The notes beneath the pieces are model-generated. The model was not told where the DNA came from. It saw only the letters and a program-made list of their open reading frames with translations, and made no database searches. Positions 12,001 to 23,483 of a DNA stretch of 64,000 nt are shown here, one piece after another (the first letter of the stretch is position 1; every line of letters starts with the position of its first letter). This stretch comes from Calliopsis andreniformis (taxonomy: Eukaryota; Arthropoda; Insecta; Hymenoptera; Andrenidae): NCBI RefSeq assembly GCF_051401765.1, contig NW_027480440.1:186001-250000 (forward strand). The letters are read 5' to 3'. The translations under genes and the position numbers were made by a program.

Positions 12001-14031
12001 AAAACTGTGAATAGATGATATTCTATTGAGGATTGAGGATTGACAACTGATTGTTGAGGACTGAAGGCTGAAGATAGAGGATTCAGAATTGATGTTTCAG
12101 GATTGAGGCTTGAGGACTGAGGATTGAGGATTGAGGATTGAGGATTGAGGATTGAGAATTGAAGATTGAGGGTTGAGGATTGAGGTTTGTGGATTAAGGA
12201 CGAGGACTGAGGGTTGAGTATTGACGTTTGAGGTCCGAGGATTGAGGATTGAGGATTGAGAATTGAGTATTGAGGATTGAAGATTGAGGATTGAGGATTG
12301 AGGATTGAGGATTGAGGACTGAGGATTGAGGATTGAAGATTGAGTATTGAGGATTGAAGATTGAGGATTGAGGATTGAGGATTGAGGATTGAGGATTGAG
12401 GATTGAGGATTGAAGATTGAGGATTGGGGATTGAGGATTGACGATTGAGGATTGAGCATTGAGGATTGAGAGTTGAGTATTGAAGATTGAGGATTGGGTA
12501 TTGAGGATTGAAGAATGAGGATTAAGGATTGAGGATTGAGGATTGAGGATTAAGGATTCAGGATTGAGGATTGAGGATTGAGGATTGAGGATTGAGGATT
12601 GAGGATTGAGGATTGAGGATTGAGGACAGAGGATTGAGGATTGAGGATTGATGGCTGCAGATTGATGATTGAAGATAGTGAATTGAGGATTGAGTATTGC
12701 GGATTGAGGATTGAGTATTGAGAATTGAACATTGAGGATTGAGGATTGGGGATAGAATATTGTGGACTGAGGGTTGAGGATTGGGTGTTGAGAATTGATG
12801 TTTGAGGATTGAGATCTGAATGTTGAAGGTTGTGGATTGAGTATTTAAAACTGGGAATTAAGGATATACTGTCGAGGATTGAGAATTGAGGATTGAGGAT
12901 TGAGGTTTGAGGATTGAGGATTGAGAATTGAGGATTGAGGATTGAGAATTGGGGATTGAGGATTGTGGATTGAGGATTGAGGATTGAGGATTGAGGATTG
13001 AGGATTGAGGATTGAGGATTGATGATTGAGGATTGAGGATTCAGTATTGAGGAATGAGGTTTGAGGAGTGAGGATTGAGGTTTGAGGATTGAGGATTGAG
13101 GATTGAGGATTGAGGATTGAGGATTGAGGATTGAGGATTGATGGTAGAGGATTGAGAATTGAGGATTGAGGAATGAGCGCTGAGGATTTAGGATTGAGGA
13201 TTGAGGATCGAGTACTGAGGATTGAGGATTGAATATTGAGGATTGAGTATAGAGGATTGAAGACTGAGGACTGAGGGTTGAGCATTGTGTGCTGAGAATT
13301 GTTGTTCGTAGACTGAGATTTGAAGAATGAGGACTGAGTATTGAATAGTGAGAATTGAAGCTATTTTATTGAGGATTGACGATTGAGGATAGATGATTGA
13401 AGATTGAGGATTAATGTTTGAGGATTGAGTATTGAAGATTGAGGATTGAAGAGTGAGGATTGAGGATTGAGGATTGAGGATTGAGGATTTAGGGTTGAGG
13501 ATTGAGGATTGAGGATTGAGGATTGAGGATTGAGGATTGAGGATTGAGGATTGAGGAATGAGGGTTGAGGATTGAGGATTGAGGTTTGATGGCTGCAGAT
13601 TGATGATTGAAGATTGAGAATTGAGGATTGAGTTTTGGTGATGGAAGGTTGGGGACTGAGGGTTGAGGATTGGGTGTTGAGAATTGATGTTTGAGGATTG
13701 AGATCTGAAAGTTGAAGAATGTGGATTGAGTATTTAAAACTGTGAATTAAGGATATACTGTTGAGGATTGAGATCTGAAAGTTGAAGATTGTGGATTGAG
13801 TATTTAAAACTGTGAATTAAGGATATACTGTTGAGGATTGAGAATTGAGGATTGAGGATTGAGGTTTGATGGCTGCAGATTGATGATTGAAGTTTGAGAA
13901 TTGAGGATTGAATGTTGGGGATAGAAGTTTGGGAACTGTGGGTTGAGGATTGGGTGTTGAGAATTGATGTTTGAGGATTGAGATCTGAAAGTTCAAGATT
14001 GTGGATTGAGTATTTAAAACTGTGAATTAAG
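6034..14031 (+). repeat. Large tandem unit T1, 7,997 bp
   Basis: First of two tandem copies that start and end at A-type anchors. Anchor intervals in order: 589, 538, 532, 308, 795, 671, 929, 727, 279, 320, 294, 846, 495, 394, 70, 210. Twelve of these sixteen are identical in T2. The sequence left of 6034 is unrelated in detail to that left of 14031, so T1/T2 is a simple tandem duplication whose junction lies in the anchor. T1 contains the GATATATT anchor variant (6623), a 320-bp B'-B' block (11402-11722), a C-type anchor (13357) and the 70-bp anchor doublet (13693-13832). Confidence 0.9.
13693..13832 (+). repeat. 70-bp anchor doublet
   Basis: Two adjacent 70-bp copies, each from GAGGATTGAGATCTGAAAG to ATATACTGTT. 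They differ at a few bases (GAAGAATG in the first, GAAGATTG in the second). The same doublet is at 22494-22633, 24286-24425, 44435-44574, 47880-48020, 52655-52794 and 54223-54362. In every case the next A-type anchor follows 210 bp later. Confidence 0.85.
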
Positions 14032-17000
14032 GATATACTGTTGAGGATTGAGAATTGAGGATTGAGGTTTGAGGTTTGAGGATTGAGGATTGAGGATTGA
14101 GGATTGAGGATTGAGGATTGAGGACTGATGATTGAGGATTGAGGATTGAGGATTGAGGATTGAGGATTGAGGGTTGAGGATTGAGGACTGAGGATTGAGG
14201 ATTGAGGATTGAGGATTGAGGATTGAGGATTGAGGATTGAGGATTGAGTATTGAGGATTGAGGGTTGAGGATTGAGGGTTGAGGATTGAGGATTGATGTT
14301 TGAGGATCGAGGAATGAGGATTGAGTACTGAGGATTGAGGATTGAAGACTGAGGATTGAGGATGGAGGATTGAGGATCGAGGATTGAGGATTGAGGATTG
14401 AGGATTGAGGATTGAGGATTGAGGTTTGAGGATCGAGGATTGAGGATTGAGGATTGAGGACTGATGATTGAGGATTGAAGATTGAGGATTGAGGATTGAG
14501 GGTTCGAGATTGAGGACTGAGGGTTGAGAATTGTTGTTTGTAGATAGAGGTTTCAAGATTGAGGTTTGAGTTTTGAAAACTGAGAATTGACGATATATTA
14601 TTGAGGATTGAGGATTGAGGATTGAGGATTGATTGTTGAGGTTTCAGGATTGAAGGTTGAGGATCCAGGGTTGAGGATTGAGTGTTGAGGACTGAGAGTT
14701 GAGTATTGAATGTTGTGAATTGAGGATTGTGCATTGAATATTGAGGATTGAAGGTTGAGGACTGAGGTTTGAGGATTGAGGATTGAGGAGTGAAGATTGA
14801 GGATTGAGGATTGAGGTTTGAGGATTGAGGAATGAGGGTTGAGGATTGGGTATTGAGGTTTGAGGATTGTGGACTGATGATTGAGGATTGAGGATTGAGG
14901 ACTGATGATTGAGTATTGAGGATTGATGGCTGCAGATTGATGATTGAAGATAGAGGATTGAGGATTGAGTGTTGAGGATTGAGGATTGAGAATTGAATAT
15001 TGAGGATTGAGGATTGGGGATAGAATATTGTGGACTGAGGGTTGATGATTGGGTGTTGAGAATTGATGTTTGAGGGTTGAGGTCTGAATGTTGAAGATTG
15101 TGGATTGAGTATTTAAAACTGTGAATTAAGGATATACTGTTGAGGATTGAGGATTGAGGTTTGAGGATTGAGGATTGAGGATTGAGGATTGAGGATTGAG
15201 GATTGAGGATTGAGGATTGAGGATTGATGATTGAGGATTGAGGATTGAGGATTGAGGATTGAGGATCGAGGGTTGAGGATTGAGGGTTGAGGATTGAGGA
15301 TTGAGGATTGAGGATTGATGATTGAGGATTGAGAATTGAGGATTGAGGAATGAGCGCTGAGGATTGAGGATTGAGGTTTGAGGATTTAGGATTGAGGATT
15401 GAGGATTGAGGATTGAGGACAGAGGATTGAGGATTGAGGATTGATGGCTGCAGATTGATGATTGAAGATAGAGTATTGAGGATTGAGTATTGCGGATTGA
15501 GGATTGAGGATTGACGATTGAGAATTGAATATTGAGGATTGAGGATTGGGGATAGAATATTGTGGACTGAGGGTTGAGGATTGGGTGTTGAGAATTGATG
15601 TTTGAGGATTGAGATCTGAATGTTGAAGATTGTGGATTGAGTATTTAAAACTGTGAATTAAGGATATACTGTTGAGGATTGAGAATTGAGAATTGAGGAT
15701 TGAGGATTGAGGTTTGAGGATTGAGGATTGAGGATTGAGGATTGAGGATTGAGGGTTGAGGATTGAGGATTGAGGATTGAGGACTGAGGATTGAGGATTG
15801 AGGATTGAGGATTGAGGATTGAGGATTGAGGATTGAGGATTGAGGATAGAGGATTGAGGATTGATGATTGAGGACTGAGTGTTGATGGTTGAGTGATGAG
15901 AATTGATGTTTCTGGACTGAGATTTGAAGATTGAAGAATGGGGATTGAGTATTGAAAACTGTGAACTGAGGATATTCTATTGAGGATTGAGGATTGACAA
16001 CTGATTGTTGCGGACTCAGGGCTGAAGATTGAGGATTAAGGATTGAGGATTCAGGATTGAGGTTTGAGGACTGAGGATTGAGGATTGAGGATTGAGGATT
16101 GAGGGTTGTGAATTCAGGCCGAGGACTGAGGGTTGAGTATTGATGTTTGAAATCTGAGGTTTGAGGATTGAGGATTGAGGATTGAGGATTGAAGATTGAA
16201 TATTGATGATTGAAGATTGAGGATCGAGGATTGAGGGTTGTGGATTGAGGACGAGGACTGAGGGTTGAGTATTGATGTTTGAGGTCTGAGGATTGAGGAT
16301 TGAGGATTGAGAATTGAGGATTGAGGATTGCGGATAGAAGATTGAGGATTGGGTATTGCGGATTGAACATTGAGGATTGTGGATTGAGGATTGAGGATTG
16401 AGGACTGAATATTGAATATTGATGATTGAATATTGAGGATTGAGGACTGATGGTTGTGGATTGAGGACGAGGACTGAGGGTTGAGTATTGCTGTTTGAGG
16501 TCTGAGGATTGAGGATTGAGGATTGAGAATTGAGGTTTGAGGATTGAGGATTGAAGATTGAGCATTGGGTATTGAGGATTGAAGAATGAGGATTGAGGAT
16601 TGAGGATTGAGGATTGAGGATTGAAGACTGAGTGTTGAGGGTTGAGTGATGAGCATTGATGTTTGTGGATAGAGATTTGAAGATTGCAGATTGAGTATTG
16701 AGTATTGAAAACTGTGAATTGATGATATTCTCTTGAGGATTGAGGATTGACAACTGATTGTTGAGGACTGAGGGCTGAAGGTTGAGGATTCAGGATTGAG
16801 GATTCAGGATTGTGGTTTGAGGACCGAGGATTGAGGATTGAGGATTGAGGATTGAGAATTGAAGATTGAGGATTGAGTATTGGTGGTTGTGGATTGAGGA
16901 CGAGGACTGACGGTTGAGTATTGATGTTTGAGGTCTGAGGATTGAGGATTGAGGATTGAGAATTGAGGATTGCGGATTGAAGATTGGGGATTGGGTATTG

Positions 17001-20000
17001 ATGATTGAAGAATGAGGATTGAGTATTGAGTATTGAGGATTGAGGATTGAAGATTGAGTATTGAGGATTGAAGATTGACGATTGAGGATTGAGGATTGAG
17101 GATTGAGGATTGAGGATTGAGGATTGAAAATTGAGTATTGAGGATTGAAGATTGGGGATTGAGGATTGAGGATTGAGGATTGAGGATTGAGGATTGAGAA
17201 TTGAGGTTTGAGGATTGAGGATTGAAGATTGAGGATTGGGTATTGAGGATTGAGGACTGAATATTGAATATTGATGATTGAATATTGAGGATTGAGGACT
17301 GATGGTTGTGGATTGAGGATTGAGGACTGATGGTTGTGGATTGAGGACGAGGACTGAGGGTTGAGTATTGCTGTTTGAGGTCTGAGGATTGAGGATTGAG
17401 GATTGAGAATTGAGGTTTGAGGATTGAGGATTGAAGATTGAGCATTGGGTATTGAGGATTGAAGAATGAGGATTGAGGATTGAGGATTGAGGATTGAGGA
17501 TTGAAGACTGAGTGTTGAGGGTTGAGTGATGAGCATTGATGTTTGTGGATAGAGATTTGAAGATTGCAGATTGAGTATTGAGTATTGAAAACTGTGAATT
17601 GATGATATTCTCTTGAGGATTGAGGATTGACAACTGATTGTTGAGGACTGAGGGCTGAAGGTTGAGGATTCAGGATTGAGGATTCAGGATTGTGGTTTGA
17701 GGACCGAGGATTGAGGATTGAGGATTGAGGATTGAGAATTGAAGATTGAGGATTGAGTATTGGTGGTTGTGGATTGAGGACGAGGACTGACGGTTGAGTA
17801 TTGATGTTTGAGGTCTGAGGATTGAGGATTGAGGATTGAGAATTGAGGATTGCGGATTGAAGATTGGGGATTGGGTATTGATGATTGAAGAATGAGGATT
17901 GAGTATTGAGTATTGAGGATTGAGGATTGAAGATTGAGTATTGAGGATTGAAGATTGACGATTGAGGATTGAGGATTGAGGATTGAGGATTGAGGATTGA
18001 GGATTGAAAATTGAGTATTGAGGATTGAAGATTGGGGATTGAGGATTGAGGATTGAGGATTGAGGATTGAGGATTGAGAATTGAGGTTTGAGGATTGAGG
18101 ATTGAAGATTGAGGATTGGGTATTGAGGATTGAAGAATGAGGATTGAGGGTTGAGGATTGAGGATTGAGGATTGAAGACTGAGTATTGAGGGTTGAGTGA
18201 TGAGAATTGATGTTTGTGAGTAGAGGTCTGAAGATTGCAGATTGAGTATTGAGTATTGAAAACTGTGAATTGAGGATATTCTATTGAGGATTGAGGATTC
18301 AAAACTGATTGTTGAGGACCTAGGGCTGAAGATTGAGTATTCAGTGTTGAGGATTCAGGATTGAGGTTTGAGGACTGAGGATTGAGGATTGAGGATTGAG
18401 GATTGAGGATTGAGGATTGAGGATTGAAGACTGAGGATTGGGTATTGAGGATTGAACATTGAGGATTGAGTGTTGAGGGTAGACGATTGAGGATTGAGGA
18501 TTGAAGGTTGAATATTAATGACTGAATATTGAGGATTGAGGATTGAGGGTTGTGGATTGAGGACGAGGACTGAGGGTTGAGTATTGATGTTTGAAGTCTG
18601 AGGATTCAGGTTTGAGGATTGAGAATTGAGGATTGAGGATTGAGGATTGAAGATTGAGGATTCGGTATTGAGGATTGAAGAATGAGGATTAAGGAGTGAG
18701 GACTGAGGATTGAGGATTGCAGATTGAGCATTGAAGGTTGAAGATTGAGGATTGAGGATTGAGGATTGAGGATTGAGGATTGAGGATTGAGGATTGAAGA
18801 TTGAGTATTGAGGATTGAAGATTGAGGATTGAGGTTTGAGGATTGGTGATTGAGGATTGAGGATTGAGGATTGGGGATTGAGGATTGACGATTGAGGATT
18901 GAGCATTGAGGATTGAGAGTTGAGGATTGAGGATTGAAGATTGAGTATTGAGGATTGAAGATTGAGGATTGGGTATTGAGGATTGAACATTGAGGATTGA
19001 GTGTTGAGGGTAGAGAATTGAGGATTGAGGATTGAAGGTTGAATATTAATGACTGAATATTGAGGATTGAGGATTAGAATGGAGGATTGAAGAGAGAGGA
19101 CTGAGTGTTGAGGATTGAGTGTTGAGAATTGATGTTAGAGGATTGAGATTTGATTATTGGATATTGTGGATTGAGTATTGATCCATGAGAATTCAGGATA
19201 TTCTATTAAGTATTGACAATTGAGGATTGTTGGTTGAGTACTGAGGATTGATGGTTGAGGGTTGTGCGTTGAATATTGAGGATTGAGGATTGAGGATTGA
19301 GGATTGAGGATTGAAGATTGAATATTGCTGATTGAAGATTGAGGATCGAGGATTGAGGGTTTTGGATTGAGGACGAGGACTGAGGGTTGAGTATTGATGT
19401 TTGAGGTCTGAGGATTGAGGAATGAGGATTGAGAATTGAGGATTGAGGATTGAGGATTGAAGATTGAGTATTGTGTTTTGAGGATTGAATATTGAGGATT
19501 GGGTATTGAGGATTGAAGAATGAGGATTGAAGATTCAGGATTGGGTATTGAGGATTGAGTATTGAGGATTGAAGATTGAGGATTGAGGATTGAGGATTGA
19601 GGATTGACGATTGAGGATTGGCGATTGCGGATTGAATATTGAGGATCGAAGATTGAGGACTGAGGATTGAGGATTGAGGATTGAGGGTTGAAGATTGAGG
19701 ATTGGGGATTGAGGATTGACGATTCAGGATTGAGCATTGAGGATTGAGAGTTGAGGATTGAGGATTGAAGATTGAGTATTGAGGATTGAAGATTGAGGAT
19801 TGAGGATTGAGGATTGAAGATTGAGGACTGAGTGTTGAGGGTTGAGAGATGAGAATTGATGTTTGTGGATTGAGATTTGAAGATTGAAGAATGGGGATTA
19901 AGTATCTGAAAACTGTTAATTGAGGATATTCTATTGAGGACTGAGGATTGACAATTGATTGTTGAGGACTGAGGGCTGATATTGAGGATTCAGGATTGAG

Positions 20001-22832
20001 AATTCGGGATTGAGGTTTGAGGACTGTAGATTGAGGGTTGAGGACTGAGGATTGAGGATTGGCGCTTGAGGATTGAGGATTGAGGATGGAGGATTGAAGA
20101 GAGAGGACTGAGTGTTGAGGATTGAGTGTTGAGAATTGATGTTTGAGGATTGAGATTTGATTATTGAATATTGTGGATTGAGTATTGAACCATGAGAATT
20201 CAGGATATTCTATTGAGTATTGAGAACTGAGGATTGATGATTGAGTATTGAGGACTGATGGTTGAGGGTTGATTGCTGAATACTGAGGATTGAGGATTGA
20301 GCATTGAGGATTGAGGATTGAGGATTGAAGATTGAGTATTGATGATTGAAGATGGGAGGACTGAGGTTTGAGGTTTGAGGATTGAGGACGAGTACTGACG
20401 GTTGAGGATTGAGGTTTGAGGGTTGTGGATTGAGGATTGAGAATGAGGGCTGAGGGTTGAGGATTGAGAATGAGGGCTGAGGGTTGAGGATTGAGGTTTG
20501 AGTATAGAATCCTGAGAATTCAGGATATTCTATTGAGTATTGAGAATTGAGGATTGATGGTTGAGTATTGAGGATTCAGGATTGAGGATTGAGGATTGAG
20601 GATTGATGATTGAAGATTGAGGATTGAGGATTGAGGATGGAGGATTGAGGATTGAGTATTGAGTATTGAAGATTGATGATCGACGATTGAGGATTGAGGA
20701 TTGAAGATTGAGGATTGGTTACTGAGTGTTGATGGTTGTATGATGAGAATTGATGTTTGTGGATAGAGATTTGAAGATTGCAGGTTGAGTATTGAGTATT
20801 GAAAACTGTGAATAGATGATATTCTATTGAGGATTGAGGATTGACAACTGATTGTTGAGGACTGAAGGCTGAAGATAGAGGATTCAGAATTGATGTTTCA
20901 GGATTGAGGCTTGAGGACTGAGGATTGAGGATTGAGGAATGAGGATTGAGGATTGAGAATTGAAGATTGAGGGTTGAGGATTGAGGTTTGTGGATTAAGG
21001 ACGAGGACTGAGGGTTGAGTATTGACGTTTGAGGTCCGAGGATTGAGGATTGAGGATTGAGAATTGAGTATTGAGGATTGAAGATTGAGGATTGAGGATT
21101 GAGGATTGAGGATTGAGGACTGAGGATTGAGGATTGAAGATTGAGTATTGAGGATTGAAGATTGAGGATTGAGGATTGAGGATTGAGGATTGAGGATTGA
21201 GGATTGAGGATTGAAGATTGAGGATTGGGGATTGAGGATTGACGATTGAGGATTGAGCATTGAGGATTGAGAGTTGAGTATTGAAGATTGAGGATTGGGT
21301 ATTGAGGATTGAAGAATGAGGATTAAGGATTGAGGATTGAGGATTGAGGATTAAGGATTCAGGATTGAGGATTGAGGATTGAGGATTGAGGATTGAGGAT
21401 TGAGGATTGAGGATTGAGGATTGAGGACAGAGGATTGAGGATTGAGGATTGATGGCTGCAGATTGATGATTGAAGATAGTGAATTGAGGATTGAGTATTG
21501 CGGATTGAGGATTGAGTATTGAGAATTGAACATTGAGGATTGAGGATTGGGGATAGAATATTGTGGACTGAGGGTTGAGGATTGGGTGTTGAGAATTGAT
21601 GTTTGAGGATTGAGATCTGAATGTTGAAGGTTGTGGATTGAGTATTTAAAACTGGGAATTAAGGATATACTGTCGAGGATTGAGAATTGAGGATTGAGGA
21701 TTGAGGTTTGAGGATTGAGGATTGAGAATTGAGGATTGAGGATTGAGAATTGGGGATTGAGGATTGTGGATTGAGGATTGAGGATTGAGGATTGAGGATT
21801 GAGGATTGAGGATTGAGGATTGATGATTGAGGATTGAGGATTCAGTATTGAGGAATGAGGTTTGAGGAGTGAGGATTGAGGTTTGAGGATTGAGGATTGA
21901 GGATTGAGGATTGAGGATTGAGGATTGAGGATTGAGGATTGATGGTAGAGGATTGAGAATTGAGGATTGAGGAATGAGCGCTGAGGATTTAGGATTGAGG
22001 ATTGAGGATCGAGTACTGAGGATTGAGGATTGAATATTGAGGATTGAGTATAGAGGATTGAAGACTGAGGACTGAGGGTTGAGCATTGTGTGCTGAGAAT
22101 TGTTGTTCGTAGACTGAGATTTGAAGAATGAGGACTGAGTATTGAATAGTGAGAATTGAAGCTATTTTATTGAGGATTGACGATTGAGGATAGATGATTG
22201 AAGATTGAGGATTAATGTTTGAGGATTGAGTATTGAAGATTGAGGATTGAAGAGTGAGGATTGAGGATTGAGGATTGAGGATTGAGGATTTAGGGTTGAG
22301 GATTGAGGATTGAGGATTGAGGATTGAGGATTGAGGATTGAGGATTGAGGATTGAGGAATGAGGGTTGAGGATTGAGGATTGAGGTTTGATGGCTGCAGA
22401 TTGATGATTGAAGATTGAGAATTGAGGATTGAGTTTTGGTGATGGAAGGTTGGGGACTGAGGGTTGAGGATTGGGTGTTGAGAATTGATGTTTGAGGATT
22501 GAGATCTGAAAGTTGAAGAATGTGGATTGAGTATTTAAAACTGTGAATTAAGGATATACTGTTGAGGATTGAGATCTGAAAGTTGAAGATTGTGGATTGA
22601 GTATTTAAAACTGTGAATTAAGGATATACTGTTGAGGATTGAGAATTGAGGATTGAGGATTGAGGTTTGATGGCTGCAGATTGATGATTGAAGTTTGAGA
22701 ATTGAGGATTGAATGTTGGGGATAGAAGTTTGGGAACTGTGGGTTGAGGATTGGGTGTTGAGAATTGATGTTTGAGGATTGAGATCTGAAAGTTCAAGAT
22801 TGTGGATTGAGTATTTAAAACTGTGAATTAAG
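14031..22832 (+). repeat. Large tandem unit T2, 8,801 bp
   Basis: Second copy of T1. Intervals: 561, 538, 532, 308, 753, an extra 880, then 671, 922, 728, 279, 320, 294, 846, 495, 394, 70, 210. The 804-bp excess over T1 is fully explained: minus 28 (four heptamers), minus 42 (six heptamers), plus 880 (internal duplication), minus 7, and plus 1 (a base gained in GTATCTGAAAACTG near 19905). After 22832 the sequence leaves the T pattern within about 50 bp. Confidence 0.9.
16376..18130 (+). repeat. 880-bp tandem duplication inside T2
   Basis: Anchors 16723 and 17603 are 880 bp apart. Single-copy marks of T1 appear twice here at the same shift, for example ATTGTGGTTTGAGGACCG (about 16810 and 17690) and GGATTGGGTATTGATGATTG (about 16987 and 17867). 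Upstream the shift is 852 bp, and it becomes 880 after a 28-bp repeat of GAGGACTGATGGTTGTGG near 17290-17345. The outer limits given are approximate. Confidence 0.8.
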
Positions 22833-23483
22833 GATATACTGTTGAGGATTGAGAATTGAGGATTGAGGTTTGAGGTTTGAGGATTGAGGATTGAGGATTG
22901 AGGAATGAGGGTTGAGGATTGAGGATTGAGGGTTGAGGACTGATGACTGAGGATTGAGGATTGATGGCTGCAGATTGTAGACTGAAGATAGAGAATTGAG
23001 GATTGTGTATTGAGGATTGAGGATTGAGAATTGAATATTGAGGATTGAGGATTGGGGATAGAATATTGCGGACTGAGGTTTGAGGATTGGGTGTTGAGAA
23101 TTGATGTTTGAGGATTGAGATCTGAATGTCGAAGATTGTGGATTGAGTATCTAAAACTGTGAATTAGGGATATACTGTTGAGGATTGAAGATTGAGGAAT
23201 GAGTGTTGAGGATTGAGGATTGAGGATTGAGGATTGAGGATTGAGGACAGAGGTTTGAGGATTGAGGATTGATGGCTGCAGATTGATAACTGAAGATAGA
23301 GAATGGAGGATTGAGTATTGCGGATTGAGGATTGAGGATTGAGAATTGAATATTAAGGATTGAGGATTGGGGATAAAATACTGTGAACTGAGTGCTGAGG
23401 ATTGGGTGTTGACAATTGATGTTTGAGGATTGAGATCTGAATGTTGAAGATTGTGGATTGAGTATTTAAAACTGTAAATTAAG
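22832..23483 (+). repeat. Transition unit between left and right domains
   Basis: Two intervals, 336 and 315 bp. The 336-bp one carries GACTGATGACTGAGG and the CTGCAG box, then an A-type anchor variant with TGTCGAAG in place of TGTTGAAG. This 336-bp interval follows the doublet-plus-210 module in nearly every right-domain copy. From here on I saw no B-type anchor and no GGACGAGGACTGAGG box. Confidence 0.7.

Noticed and set aside
13480..13500. TTTAGGG at about 13488 as an interstitial telomere
   Set aside because: It is a single unit among heptamer variants and recurs only in the T2 copy; one 7-base match is expected by chance from this consensus.
15645..17633. Longest minus-strand ORF (662 codons) and the other long minus-strand ORFs as proteins with an S-I-L-N-P-Q-S repeat
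   Set aside because: All three minus frames are open with the same motif, the reading frame is not conserved between tandem copies, there is no signal sequence or non-repeat domain, and stops and starts come from random variants of the heptamer.
6034..22832. T1/T2 and other large repeats as pure assembly artefacts
   Set aside because: Copies differ by independent substitutions and heptamer-number changes, and T2 has a private 880-bp duplication, so most are probably real. Long-read spanning data would still be needed to be sure of copy number.
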